Positions 12,110-23,437 are shown, counted from the stretch's first letter. The stretch is DNA of 64,000 nt from Stratiolaelaps scimitus (GCA_019614645.1 JABWDB010000035.1:992001-1056000); one strand, 5' to 3'. Notes: generated by a model not told the origin, from the sequence alone. Made by a program: numbers and translations.

Positions 12110-14445
12110 TGATCCATGAAAAGTGACAATTCACGAAGTGCAGCGCTGTCAATCCTCTTCAGTGCAGATTCTGCAGACCGAATAGAACCGCGATCAGGCG
12201 TGGCGGCGACCAACCAACTTGGATCTATGGCAGCAGAGAACCGGCCTATCGGATGAAAGTTGGGATCCTTTAAGGACAATCCTTGCTTGCTTGATTAACT
12301 TTGGCGTTTGCGAAATGGCGGTTAGCCTGACTTCTAAAGGAACGGGCAATTGACAAGGTCACCTGAGGCCCCGGCTTACTGCGTACAGAAAGAAGGTATG
12401 GCATGCAATAAAGGAGAGCACGGCTGAGGAATTGCGGTTATCGTTTCGAGTTTCGACCTGCGTGACCGTTAGTGGACCAATGTCCATTGCTTTCGGCCCC
12501 AAGGTTCACAGACATTTTATCTTATCGTACGACTTGGATTGAAGAGGCCGTTCAGAGACAACAGACTTTACAAAGGAGGTGATCTCTTAATGCTATTATA
12601 CACTGGTCGACTTAATGAAGTTTGAGTAGAAAAATGATTCGCTAGAAGGGAGGATACGGAGTCCTCGATACTAAAAAAAAGTACCCTCGGCGGACGCGGT
12701 TGTCCTGGAGGAGTACATTTATCACTTTTGTTATGCCCTAAAGTAGGTGGCGGAACAGGCAATTAGTGGATGGCCTTGGGACCACGAGAATTTGTGTGAC
12801 CGGGATGAGGAGAAAAGCAAGAACCCTGTGCTATTTGCATCTTAAGGGGTTTTGTTGGCGACCGCAGACCGTACCCTTGACAAAACACTGAAAGATCTTA
12901 CCCTTCCTGTGATTATTAGGACAGCTCTCAAATCCAAAGTAGCGCTGACGACAAAGAAGAGGAATGGTGGATCGGACCTGACGACCACGCGTCGAAGAGG
13001 AATACTGCAGGCGCAAGAGCGAATAGCCTCTGAGGCAAAGGGCGCGACAGATTACCATTGGCCTCTTTTGTTGTAGTGTAACGAGCCTCTCATTTACTCG
13101 GCTAGAGCCATTACGTGGTTGGTGATGAGACAGACGCCATCGCACCATTAATGATATCGTAGTCCATGGAACGCACCGACTTCCAGAGATATCCAAAATA
13201 TACTGCTCGTCTGCAAAGGCAAATTGCAGCTTAAAACAACGGAGCATCGATTTCTAACCAAGGTAGTGAATATGGGGGAATATTAAATGTAGATAGAAAA
13301 GAATAAATAATTCCTAATTATTGTATGTTGGAATAAAATAGTTTTGATTTATATAGGCCGGTTAATCGCGCATTTAACAGCCCTCACAAGACCATCCAAT
13401 GTGTTCCTGGCGATACCCGACAGACCAACGTGCAGCTCCATTCGATGTCCAGAAGAATAAATATTTTTACGGAGCGATCCAATTATATGTGCAATACTTG
13501 TTACTTATTTACGTCGATGTCGAAAGCAGGGGAGCATTCGCGCTCGAATAAATCGCGGTTGAGACCGGCGTGCCTACGTCATTCGTTACATTTCACAGCA
13601 CGTCTACGTAGCGGAACGGGCCAAAACCCGGGAATTATAGGGGAGCTGGAGACAATGATGACGGAGCAACAACAACGCGGGCTAACGTCGCGATACTCGA
13701 ATCTCTGATTGGGCCTCTCCCGAAACAAGCGCTCAACTTCAAAACGCTCTACCGTTACGTATTAATCATAAATAGGGCAGGCGAGCTCATATAATGACCC
13801 AAGGCGAAAAGCGTCCACCTCCAAATGCTTGGGTGACGACAGCTGTGTGACGAACTATGTGCTCCAACATGATAAAACGGTCATTTTTTGTAATACACGA
13901 TAAATAAATGGGCCTCATATAGGAGAATGTCGCATGTTTCAAAAAATACAGCAGCACCCTCAAGAAAGATTTGTTTATGGTAAGCCTTTCGACAGATTCG
14001 AGCAACTTGGAATTCATATGCATGTTTCAGCACAGGAGGGGATTAGCACAACTCGACCAGAAGCGTTTATCCCGGTCTGCTGAGACTCATGGCAGAGTCA
14101 TAATGCCCATAAGCCACAGTTTGTTTGAGGAGCGCCCGCAGCAGTGCAACCAGAGCCGATGAAAGTTGCGTGTTAGCCAATGATGCAAGCTCCCAGCGCC
14201 AATAAGCTAAAAAAAGGTGGGTTGCTTGGAGTGCGGCGTACTCCCTTAGCTTGGCCCGCTCCGCACGCGCTACCGTGTAACCGGGGTGGTTGCACAGTGG
14301 TTGACATAAGAAGGCGCTAGAGTGCTATCCGAGAGAGAGAGAGAGCTCTTTCGGATATCGAAAAATTTGGACGACTAAAACGGATTGTGCTATAGTTGAC
14401 GCCGCAGCCAAAATAGAGATTGAACATCTCAGCAGAAGAATCTCG

Positions 14446-14524
14446 TATTATCGTCGAACTGGTTGAATATGACTATTGTATCTTCAAGCGAACGTCTATT
14501 CATGAACACGCCAACTTCACGACA
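14446..14524 (-). repeat. 3' LTR of the mag-like element
   Basis: On the minus strand it starts TGTCGTGAAG immediately after a purine tract and shares GGCGTGTTCAYGAATAGACG, then TTCSCTTGAAGATA and CGATAAT, with the sequence upstream of gag at 19420-19470. It has about 25 bases (CAATAGTC...GTTCGA) between GAAGATA and CGATAAT that the other copy lacks. The outer boundary is inferred from where similarity to the 5' LTR stops. Confidence 0.7.
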
Positions 14525-14537
14525 CCTCCCTTCTTTT
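14525..14537 (-). other. Polypurine tract
   Basis: AAAAGAAGGGAGG on the minus strand, directly before the TG that starts the 3' LTR. In LTR retrotransposons this tract primes plus-strand DNA synthesis. Confidence 0.7.
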
Positions 14538-14559
14538 AAGCTAAGGTCTCCGCTCGACC

Positions 14560-15480
14560 ACAATAGCTCTGCCTTGAGGAGTCACTTGAAGTCGCGCTGG
14601 GGGGGTCTCCTGTTAATACGGACGGCTCCTGTAGTCTATCGGATGTTCTTGGATTATAGTTGTATCTTTGGGCACTTGACTTGAATGTGTCGATGACTGA
14701 CTTGCATCATTCGGTGATTGACTTATATAGTTTCTTGAAGCAAAGGTATCTCTTGGTTTAATATGATTTGCGTGGCGTCTCCATGTCATATCATTAACCT
14801 TGACCTGGTACATTACTGATTCTAGCTTCTTCAAAATGATGCCTGCTTGCCAACTTGGTTTTCCTGATACTCTGAGGACTTTCACGAATACTCTTTGGTT
14901 TGGGTTGAACGTTTTTGCTCGAACGCCGTGTCAGCGATCAAAGCGTTGTTTGTCTCGTGATTTATTATCTTGTTGTTTCAGTGACTTTTCTTCTTCGTGA
15001 ATCACGTTGAGTGCCGAACGTACTTTTCTTCCAAGAAAGATTTCGGCCGGTGTGATACCGCCGCGATTAGGTGTGCTTCGGTAGGTTTGTACAGTGATGT
15101 CAGCCGATGACCTAATATCATAGGGTTTTCGTAGCTTTTTGTATGATCTTTTAAACATATCAACAAAGCGTTCAGCCTGACCGTTTGATTGTGGGTGGAA
15201 CGGGGCGGTGGTTTTATGTACAATACCTCTCAACTTAAGAACAGTTTTATATGCTTGAGAAGTGAACTGGGTACCATTATCTGATACAAGCCTTGTCAAA
15301 TACGGAATTTGTTGGTGTCTATGGTTGTAGAGGTACTTTTATAGGATTTCGAGAAAGCTGAACACAAGTATGACAATTTCGTACTAATTCGATATCATTG
15401 TCTATGTGAGGCCAATAAACTTATGTTCGTGCCAAGAATTTCACTCGTGAAGATTCGGGATGACCGTCATGTAATTGTTG
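14560..15480 (-). pseudogene. Gypsy integrase and polyprotein C-terminus
   Basis: Reading down the minus strand, an N-terminal zinc region YWPHIDNDIELVRNCHTCVQ (with adjoining stops) precedes PIKVPLQP. The sequence then jumps to YLTRLVSDNGTQFTS, so the segment with the first catalytic Asp is deleted. The second Asp (SDNGTQF) and Glu (NGQAERF) remain, with the canonical 35-residue spacing. After the core, the motif RRHANHIKPRD near 14780 and a PPARLQ tail just before the PPT are typical of mag-like Gypsy polyproteins. A TGA interrupts the frame near 14930. It cannot make an active integrase, which in intact elements joins cDNA ends to chromosomal DNA. Confidence 0.88.
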
Positions 15481-15800
15481 TAGGAATCTCTGTTGAATGT
15501 TTTACGGAAAACTATACGATGAACATTTACGAGACAACCTTTGTCATATGAGAGTGTGTCTTTTCGATTGCATAGATACCACACCGAATCACCTGCTTGA
15601 AATATTTTGGGCCATTTATTAGTGTATAAGGCTTGCAATGTTCGTTGTAGAACCTTATCTTTACTGGTCCGGACCCTTAATTCACTTAGTGTTATCGGAA
15701 GTGCATCTATCAATGTCTCAAGAAATTGTATGTCCAAATCATTTTCAATAGCTGCTGTTACATGTTCTTCGATTTCTGTGTTATGACCATGGTCTGCCAT
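15441..15800 (-). pseudogene. Gypsy polyprotein linker between RNase H and integrase
   Basis: A continuous frame of about 119 codons from MADHGHNTEIEEHVTAA follows directly on the ADALSRL motif. It has the charged, acidic spacer usual between RNase H and integrase in Gypsy polyproteins. It has no catalytic motif of its own and ends in stops before the zinc-binding part of integrase. Confidence 0.65.
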
Positions 15801-16680
15801 GAGGCGTGATAACGCGTCTGCTTGACCAAACTCTGTTGTTCGTGTGTACTTGATATCGAAATCATATCCAAGAAGTAATATGGCCCATCTTTGAAGGCGA
15901 TTGGCTATATATATGGGTATGCCTATCTGTTAGTAACGTAAATCTTCGACCATATATAAATTTTCAAAATCTTTGACAGGCAAAGACTATTGCTAACGCT
16001 TCCTTCTCCTGTGCGTATCTTTTCTCAGTTGTGCTTAGTGTACGACTAATCATGCCTAATAGGTATCGGAGTTCTGTAATGTTACATGGTGGGGGAATAT
16101 AAATGATTGCCTCAATTTTCTTTTCATCTGGTTTTCTTCTTCCTTCCGAAATTACAAATCCTAGGTATGTAACTTTCTTTTGAAGGAATGAACATTTCTC
16201 GAAGTGAACCTTTAGTCCCGAATGTTCTATGTGTTCGAAAAGAGACATTAATCTTTCGTTATGTTCTTTAATAGATATTTCCAGTAATTATTATGCCATC
16301 TAGATAGGCTGCGACGCCTGGTATGCCATTTATTACTTGGTCTATGGCCTGTTGGAAAATTGCGGGAGCACATTTGATGACCTCCATTGAAAGTCTGTTA
16401 AACTGGAAGAGTCCTTTAGGGGTGTTAATGGTCAAAAGATGTTTTGATTGGTCATCTAGTTCTATTCGTAGGTGGGCTTCTGCGAGATCAACTTGAAAGA
16501 AATATTTTCCGCTGTTTAACTTTGCATAAATGTCGTCTGGTGAAGGTAGTGGGTAATGATGATCAACGATTGCATTATTGCGTCCTGTCCAAGAATCTAC
16601 ACATAAGGGAATATCACCGCTGTTCTTTTGAATTACCACAACGGGTGCTGCAAGTACTGAGTAGTTCACAGGACTTTGTA
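15780..16680 (-). pseudogene. Gypsy reverse transcriptase and RNase H remnant
   Basis: The frame starting near 16680 shows the Gypsy RT signatures APVVVIQKNSGDIPLCVD, HHYPLPSPDDIYAKL, GKYFFQVDLAEAH and INTPKGLFQFNRL. The active-site box is AYLDG where functional enzymes have YLDD, so one catalytic Asp has become Gly. The following frame, 16248-15964, has the thumb segment (CSFLQKKVTYLGFVISEGRR), then jumps to RYAQEKEALAIVFACQRF. The connection domain and the first RNase H catalytic block are therefore deleted. A further frame ends the RNase H region with FGQADALSRL near 15800. Normal function would be copying element RNA into DNA; this copy is dead. Confidence 0.9.
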
Positions 16681-16761
16681 CACCTAGACGTGTTTTGGCA
16701 GGACATTGAAAGAGACTGGCCGTGGTTTAATAAAAAGTGGGTGGGCGTCATTTTTTAATTT

Positions 16762-17510
16762 TCAATGAGCTTTGATTTGTGTACATTTTCCGAGACTTGA
16801 TGAAGCCACGGTCGAGTGTTTGGTTCGCAGCTGTGTAGTAAGTTGTTTCTTAATTTCAGTGAGATCATGAGTTAGGGACTGGCTAACTGTCGAAATACTT
16901 TCATTTTTTGAAGGTTCTGCAGATAGTTGTTTCCATAATCGATCTACCTTTTTCATCCATAAGTTCCCTAGCAAATTAATGTTGTGTTCTACTACGTAAC
17001 AAATGTCTACATGCTGTTCTTTACATAAAGTAAATCGAGTGTGGAAGTATCCTAGACAAGTAAGATTTTTCATGTTTGCGGCCTTAAGTTGTAGATTGCA
17101 AGGTTTTAACTGTGGTGTCTCTATGCTATTCCAAGTTTCTTTACTGATTACGGTTACATCAGATCCTGTGTCTTCGTGTAGTTCAATTGGCTTGCCTTCA
17201 ATAGTAGCAGTACGAAAAATTTTGAGTGTATTTATCGAGGTATCCATATTATCAGTTGTTATTATTGAGATATCATGATCATCCTCTGTATCTAAAATGT
17301 TGGTATACCTGTGTTGAAAGTTTCCCGAATTGCCTTGTTATCTACCATGTCCTCTAATTGGAAAATAGGTTCGACGACGCTGCTGATTCTTCGAGCAAAT
17401 TACTCCTTTATGGCCTGATTGTTTGCAAATTTAACAAATATGATTGCGAAAATTGCAATCCCTATTCCAGTGTTTTCCTCCGCAGTGTCTACATGGAGAT
17501 GGGGAGTTGA
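16762..17510 (-). pseudogene. Gypsy zinc knuckles and aspartic protease
   Basis: Near 17510-17395 the minus strand encodes paired zinc knuckles: PCRHCGGKHWNRDC, then CKQSGHKGVIC, interrupted by one TAA. These bind RNA in the Gag nucleocapsid. About 50 codons later the protease reads GKPIELHEDTGSDVTVISKE, in which the DTG active-site triad is intact. The frame stays open for 161 codons (17247-16762) before it is lost ahead of RT. Paired CCHC knuckles followed closely by DTGSD is the usual order in mag-like and related Gypsy elements. Confidence 0.88.
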
Positions 17511-17609
17511 TTTGTTTGTATTACACGAAGATGTGTTCGGGAGTGATCTGTCTGCAGATGTGTGCATCGATTCATTTTTGATGACAGCGATTTCGTAACG
17601 TTTTGTACC

Positions 17610-18695
17610 TTTTTTTTCAAGAGGTTGAAGGTAAATCCTGCATGGACACCAGGCCTCACACTAAAGGATTTGCCTGGTAGTGTCAGACTCTTACTGACTA
17701 ACCCCAGAACCGATTTTGACTTGGGACACCGACCTGGACTGTCAAGGCCTGGACTGTCAGCACCTCAATCAGTGTCTTGCAGGAACCGGCAGTTGATTCC
17801 AACAATGTACTATCCCTTAGTTCCTCCTCTGGGGCGAACCCTCCCGCCCAGCCGCAGCGGGTGGTTCCGGGCATTTTCCCTTCGGACCAGCTCTGCTATC
17901 CGCGCCCGTTCTAGCCTATCCTTCTGCCGGAGGATCCTTTCGGCTAGTGTGCTCAATCTGTCCCACTTGTCTCTGGCCAGGCACATGTAGGAAACGAACC
18001 CTCGGATCCCGTCCTGCACGGCCCGTGTCAGTTGGGCGTCCGCGACTTCCCGCCGTACCTGGTCCGTGGCTCCACGTGCTGCCAGTGTGTGGAGAGGATC
18101 GTCTTCGACTCCTGCATAGCACAGCACGCAGATGTCCTTACCAATCCTGTGTAGGTAGGATTTGAAGTCCCCGTGGCCTGTGATGACCTGGGTAAGGATG
18201 TAGGTTATTTCCCCACCTGGTCTTTCTAGCCACGCCTTGATGTCCGGTATGACACTCCCCTCTGCAGCCCCGGGAGCGAGATGAGGGATGCTGTCCCATT
18301 CTGCTTGCCAGGCAGCTAGGGTTTGTTACCAGTCGAACCTCCCCTCCATGAATCGACTCCTTTGAGGTCCCAGGGTGCCGTCCCAGCGAGCTCAATCTGC
18401 GAGCTGGATCTCCTCTCCTTCCAGCGCAATCTTGGTGTTTGGTCACCGCTTCCTACCGATGAGGAGGACGGCCTCACTCTTCGATGGCGCTAGCTCGAGT
18501 CCGTGTTGTTCCATCCAGAACTGAATCTCTTCAAGTGTCTGGTTCGTGTCCCCCTCTAGCTCTTCGGGAGTTCTGGCTTGCACCGTGACGGCGGGATCGT
18601 CCACGTAGGCGATCTGGTCTACCCGCGGAGGAAGGTGCCGAAGGCGATGTTTTGCACCTGCCATAGTGTTTGAAGCTCTCTGGAGCTGCATGAAT
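17610..18695 (-). mobile_element. Non-LTR retrotransposon (R1/Jockey-like) 3' fragment nested in gag
   Basis: This GC-rich block interrupts the Gypsy gag. The minus strand first gives an RT active-site segment with AYVDD and the downstream WMEQHGLELAPSKSEAVLL, typical of arthropod R1/Jockey-type LINEs. After a large deletion the C-terminal part follows: GGEITYILTQVITGHGDFKS, then SYLHRIGKDICVLCYAGVED and PLHTL, a Cys/His zinc motif common near LINE ORF2 C-termini. A basic tail ends at TAG near 17810, and the putative 3' UTR contains two tandem TGACAGTCCAGG units and ends at an A8 run (minus strand, 17610-17617). Stops and frameshifts make it a pseudogene. The exact 5' junction is approximate. 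Confidence 0.85.
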
Positions 18696-19400
18696 TGACG
18701 TGCATTATTGTGTAATTGCTTAAGTGTTGCATCTTTTTATCTTCCAAGAATTTTAAGGAGACCTGACATACTTCGTCGTATTCTGTTTTGTTCAGTCCAC
18801 AAATTCATAACAAACATTTCATTTGATCAGGGCTAATAGTAGACATCTCAGCTATTTCGTGCAGGCGATTTACAGTAGCAGTGTAGTCATTGAATGTGCG
18901 TTGACTATCATTCTCATACTGTACCTTCAATTAATTGTAACGCCTAGTGATCAGTGACATATTTTGACCAAATAGCTCTGTAAGAATTGATACCCTGTCG
19001 TTGAGAGACAATTCTTCCGGCTTCTTTGGAAGTATGTGTGCACTATATCTGTCGTAGCACAACGGATCGAGTTTCTGAACAATAACTCTAGCTTTTCCGG
19101 CTTCGTCGAGTGCACTGGCATCCGTATTGAGAGGATCTTCTGCAAATTGGGTAATCCTAGAGTGAAGTTGTCTGAGTGTCGCCTGAACGTCGTCACCTGG
19201 GCGTACGTCTGAAGTTCCTGCTTTGCCCGTGTCAGCGACCTTCAATTGCTTGATCATGTCAACCATGTGGGCCCGACGTTGTGTTTGTTGCTGCTATCGT
19301 TATAAGCTGCTGTTGAAATTGCTGCTGCATTTGCTGCTCTTGTTGGTTGCAGGTTCCCAACGACATTTTGCAAGATTTGTTGAAGTTGAGTTAGGTCCAT
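18696..19400 (-). pseudogene. Gypsy gag, N-terminal part
   Basis: The start codon at 19400 begins MDLTQLQQILQNVVGN, shortly after the PBS. A Gln/Ala-rich N-terminus gives way, after frameshifts, to a capsid-like segment with DASALDEAGKARVIVQKLDP, ILPKKPEELSLNDRV and LTELFGQNMSLITRRYN. The next segment contains NDYTATVNRLHEIAEMSTIS and CLLWICGL. These match the general pattern of mag-like Gag proteins, which form the virus-like particle. The frame is cut at about 18695 by the inserted LINE and resumes as zinc knuckles on the other side. It is inactive because of stops and frameshifts. Confidence 0.8.
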
Positions 19401-19401
19401 G

Positions 19402-19419
19402 TCGCTACCTCGTCTCCAA
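19402..19419 (-). other. Candidate primer binding site
   Basis: TGGAGACGAGGTAGCGAC on the minus strand, directly after the 5' LTR and two bases before the gag ATG. It starts with TGG, complementary to a tRNA CCA end. I do not assign the tRNA species. Confidence 0.55.
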
Positions 19420-19470
19420 TTATCGTATCTTCAAGGGAACGTCTATTCGTGAACACGCCGACTCAATACC
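19420..19470 (-). repeat. 5' LTR of the mag-like element, partly deleted
   Basis: It shares GGCGTGTTCACGAATAGACG and CTTGAAGATACGATAAT with the 3' LTR. It is about 25 bases shorter than the 3' copy, from a deletion between GAAGATA and CGATAAT, and its first bases have diverged from the TGTCGTG start. Confidence 0.65.
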
Positions 19471-20487
19471 GTTAGCACATATGATATCTATTCAGGTCAT
19501 CGCCAAATTGTGTATGCTTAACAGCGTACACTAGCGAGACACCTTACGCGCATTTATGGATGATATCAGTCAAAATCTTTAGAACATTATCAGCGTTTGG
19601 CATTGCTAAGGAATCGTTGTCTTTTGGTGCTTCGTTGTTGATTGCTATGGAATGTTTAGAGTCACATCTTTTGAATCGTCAGAGGCTACGGATTGAAACC
19701 TAATTATAGAGTATTTACAGTTGCGATAAAAATGAAATACGAGAGTAGGCCTCTCGGACCCCAACACAAGAACTCCCCAAATGATTCAGTTGAATAGGCA
19801 CAATGTATAATATCAATGGTGCCCAGTTATTGTTGTAGGCGCGAAACATCGGCGGGGGATTTATCACAGGGTATGCACCACATCATATTGCGTGGTGGAG
19901 ACGTCTGGTACGGGTCGTCTAGCGCGTTTTACGGAAAACCTTGGACACAAAGTTCTTACCATAGAGGAAGCTGGCGGACATAGAGGTTATGGTCAACCAA
20001 CGCCTGTAACCACTGTGGCTTCCGACGCCTCAGACATAAGTGCTCTTTGTGCAGCGGAGCACTACAATACGGCCTGAGACGGTTAAGAGCCATTGTACCT
20101 TTTCAGAGGGCTCAGCAATAACGTTAAATATTGGCTGAGAGTTAACCTGAAGAAGTTTAGTTTAGTATGCCCGATCTGCCATTTGAAAAGTCTCTAAACA
20201 CAAAACCGTTTTCCTATCCCGTGTTTTTTGGAGATTCTCCGATTCGAATTCGCCGAAGTTGGGTGGCTTTCTATCCGGTGGTCGCAGCAGCACGGCTGTT
20301 CGCCTTCCCATAAGTCCGCAAATCCTCCTATTGGAGGCATACCTAGCCCACTAGGTGGCGTCTCGATCATTCCAGGAAGTCACATCTCAACATGCATCTC
20401 AACAGTCGGCAACAACAATCATAGAAACAAAATTTTCACTCGTTAAAATGCCCAGCGTGTTGTAACATCATGTTCGAGGGTCATCAG

Positions 20488-20670
20488 GAGACAAGGCAGG
20501 TCTATCTTTATCTAAAACGTGGGCATATTTTCTAGCCTTTGTATATAAAGGCGATATCACCCAGCTGCTGTTCTGGAAATAATACCAGCTTTCCTTTAGA
20601 CAAATCGTTCTAGCTGGTGTTAAGGGGATAACGCAGGTCTACTTTTATTTAAGCCATGTGCCTACTTCTT
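20488..20670 (+). repeat. Diverged direct repeat pair
   Basis: The segment GGCAGGTCTATCTTTATCTA with its flanks (20488-20536) resembles CGCAGGTCTACTTTTATTTA (20622-20670). Both are followed by similar GTGGGCATATTTTCTA / ATGTGCCTACTTCTTA sequence. This could be two old copies of an unidentified repeat. Confidence 0.4.
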
Positions 20671-23175
20671 ATAATGACTATACCTTATTGCCAATATGGG
20701 CATTCGATTAATTGCAGAAGTCGTTGCGAAGTGCTACATGGGTAACTTACGTACGTCCAATTATATCGTGTTTTCATGACAATTCAATCGAGTATATTCC
20801 TGATAGGTATCCCTGCCGTGGCTGGCCTCCGGGGATGTGGACTTTACCTCCCGACATTTAATCTCTTCATTAGGCCACCATACAGATATTACATGCCGAG
20901 AAGTTGATGTCTGCTCATGGGAGAAGAGCTAGCGGCCCTTCAGCCAGCCGCAAACGAACAAAAGGTAGAAACATAGCATGAGCAAAAGAGCGAATTCAAC
21001 CCTTATCTGACCTGCTTTTCGCGCTTTTGCAACAATTTTGACATTTGACAAAATTATAGTGGCCTGAGGAAGAGCGGCCAATTGAAAATATTGAAGGCAG
21101 CCAATTGAAAACAGGATGAATTAGCTTTGAACTAGATATCCCGGTACCGGAATTCGTTAACTATTATATTTATTATTAAAAGATAAAAACTTTTCAAATT
21201 AACTAATGTGTAGAGCAATCCTTTATGCTGTGAGATAATCATATCGATTTCACAACTTCGCAAAATTCGAATCAACTATAATATTTTATACTTTGTTCTT
21301 AGAAGTTGGCGCATCAACGCCTGTTATCTAGTCCGACTTACAAATCTGGCATTCAATATCATAGCAATGATCATACTGCAAATTCGTGTCTTTATCTCAA
21401 ATTAACTTCTCGGCTCGTTCGTAGGTTGACACTAACCTGTTCGTGGGCCTTGTGGCACTCGTGCAATAACCCGTTTGTGCATAACAGCTACCAAATCATG
21501 AGTTTAGCCGTACTCGGAATTTAACATCATCGTCGCGATGAATATAGAACAGGCTAGAGCAGGAGTATTGTTGACAAAAGAGAAGTTAAACAACTAAAAC
21601 AACTATAACAAGTGGTGACAACAAAGACTCGTTAACTATTTTCAAGTTTGTCCCTATTCGTAGTAGTAGTATTATTATTTTTATTATCACAATTTGGCAC
21701 GACTCCATAAATATATTGTGGCATTTCCGCTTAGACTCGTAACATTTTGAATTCGGATATCCAGTCATTCATTGTCGCTGTGCCACTGAACCACTCTCAA
21801 TCTGCAAGATCTTCACGCACGTATGAATTAGTCATTCTGACTTAGATTTTTGAACATATGACTGCCTGAACATCAAAACGTTGGAGTCTTTCTTCTAATG
21901 GCAATTCCATTGAACGACACTAATCAAGGTACAGCATGATGTTCTTGCATGTGTCCGTATGTAGCGAGGTGGTGAGAGCGAAACCCCTCAAGCGAAACGA
22001 AGTTTGATCAGAAACACGGATGGGTCTTCGTATTTTCTCTGAGCTACTTGAACAATGTATTGTTATCTTGTATGCTAGTCACGTGATTATTGTGATTCTT
22101 CGCTGAGCGTCGTTTTTTGAATCAAACTTATTTTGCTCACGGCATTCTTTGGGTTGAGGCACAACCATTGACTATGCACAAATCTCAAAATATGGTACGG
22201 GCCAACTAGGAGAAGGCTTCAAGCATAATTGGCGGGACCCTCCAATTTTCACCATGATAAAAGAGGAACCTATGTATGTGCCTTTGTAGCGACCACCCGC
22301 AGCCAACAACACATCGAACTATATATATATATAGTATAACGTGATTCATAAAACGCTTCTTAACATTTAGTGTCAAACTTTGAATTTAGGGTAGGTTTTC
22401 GTAAAATCTTCCACCTCTATCGCTTTAAGCACAATAAATACAGGTCCTTATTCGATAGGTTACACAAGTTGAGCCGGAAAAAAAGTTGCTCGCCGGAATC
22501 TTCCGCATTTGCCCCGCCACTTAAAATCCTCGTTGCAGTTCCATTGCCCCATGGCATGTAGTTAGCTTACGACAGTAGTAAGTTAACTTGTTGTTAGGGG
22601 TGCTGGGACTTATGACAGCGTTCAAGGCTTTCGAAAGTTTGTCACAACAGTCCGATTAGTTCAGAGCTCATCTCGATTGCTTCCAAAGCACTAAAGAAAA
22701 CATGAGAAACGGCACATGAGCACATGTGAAATCCATCATCTATAGTCTTGAGGTTCGAACGAAGAGAGCCGATCGCATTGAATCTTTTGATCCACTCATA
22801 ATGAGCTGAACTGTGAATTCGATGTGATTCCAGAATAAAATATTAACGGGAGCAGTAAACGCACAGAAAGTCGGTAATAACCGTATTTTTCTTTCGTTTT
22901 CAGGTGGGTTTCAATCAAAAGTCTTCCCCGCAACTAGAACATCGGAGTGAACCGAGATCTTTAATGGTGCTTCATTCATTGTACGTAGTTTCGCCAATTG
23001 TGTAGATGAGAGGAGATGGAACGATTGACTATACCTCGTGTTAGAATATCTATTAGGAATAAGTTCCTTGTTGATTAATTATTAGACATGGTTACCGTTA
23101 ATGTTTTCACCCCGATGCCTTGGGTTGGAGTAGACGCTGATGACCTGGTAGAGCTCGTGCGCTTGAATTAACATC

Positions 23176-23179
<4 letters not shown>

Positions 23180-23207
<28 letters not shown>
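23180..23207. repeat. (TA)n microsatellite
   Basis: Uninterrupted TA run of 28 bases. Confidence 0.95.
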
Positions 23208-23211
<4 letters not shown>

Positions 23212-23331
23212 TTGCTTTCTAACTTAACATTATTCTAAATCCAACCTAGGATGATCAGCGAACTTTTGAAGTTGAAGCGTTACGTTGGCTGACGCAAAGC
23301 CGCCGGATTTTGAAAGCAACAATAGGTAGAA

Positions 23332-23437
23332 GTTCACACAGCTAAGAAAATTTTCCGGGCTGACTGACGCTCTGACGATTTTTAACGTCTACGGCAGTGG
23401 ACGTTCAGCATTGCTTCATAACGTGGTTCACATAACT
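23332..23437 (-). mobile_element. SINE-A copy 3, 5'-truncated
   Basis: The 82-bp insert at 23344-23425 carries the SINE-A 3' portion inverted: TTTTCCGGGCTGACTGAC, TTTTTAACGTCTACGG and CAGCATTGCTTCATAAC. The flanks GTTCACACAGCT (23332-23343) and GTTCACATAACT (23426-23437) match at 10 of 12 bases, consistent with an aged target-site duplication. The tRNA head is absent. Confidence 0.65.

Larger units (their letters stand above)
5541..14445. other. Long stretch without a recognised gene
   Basis: About 8.9 kb with no recognisable protein domain, RNA gene or transposon. It holds TA microsatellites (5911-5934, 5988-6001, 7074-7100, 7133-7152), a poly-C tract (12094-12109), a GA run (about 14332-14345) and a perfect 10-bp hairpin (10340-10362). 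Open frames stay below about 140 codons and show no known motif. One Cys-rich stretch (about 7163-7345, +) contains seven Cys in the last 40 codons, but it continues from a microsatellite-encoded Ile-Tyr run and is unassigned. Confidence 0.5.
14446..19470 (-). mobile_element. Degenerate Ty3/Gypsy LTR retrotransposon, mag-like, with nested LINE
   Basis: The order on the minus strand is short LTR, TGG-starting PBS, gag, zinc knuckles, protease, RT, RNase H, integrase, PPT and LTR, the Ty3/Gypsy arrangement. The LTRs are only about 50-80 bp, as I recall for mag of silkworm, and the gag and zinc-knuckle style also fits that lineage. The span is about 5.0 kb, but about 1.1 kb is an inserted LINE (17610-18695), leaving about 3.9 kb. 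Stops, frameshifts and deletions (RT-RNase H junction, integrase core) and a lost RT catalytic Asp make it inactive. I see no clear 4-6 bp target duplication. Confidence 0.88.
19471..23331. other. Gene-free stretch
   Basis: No recognisable gene. It contains a diverged direct repeat of about 49 bp (20488-20536 and 20622-20670), a short TA run (22319-22334) and (TA)n at 23180-23207. Open frames are under 75 codons and unassigned. Confidence 0.5.
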
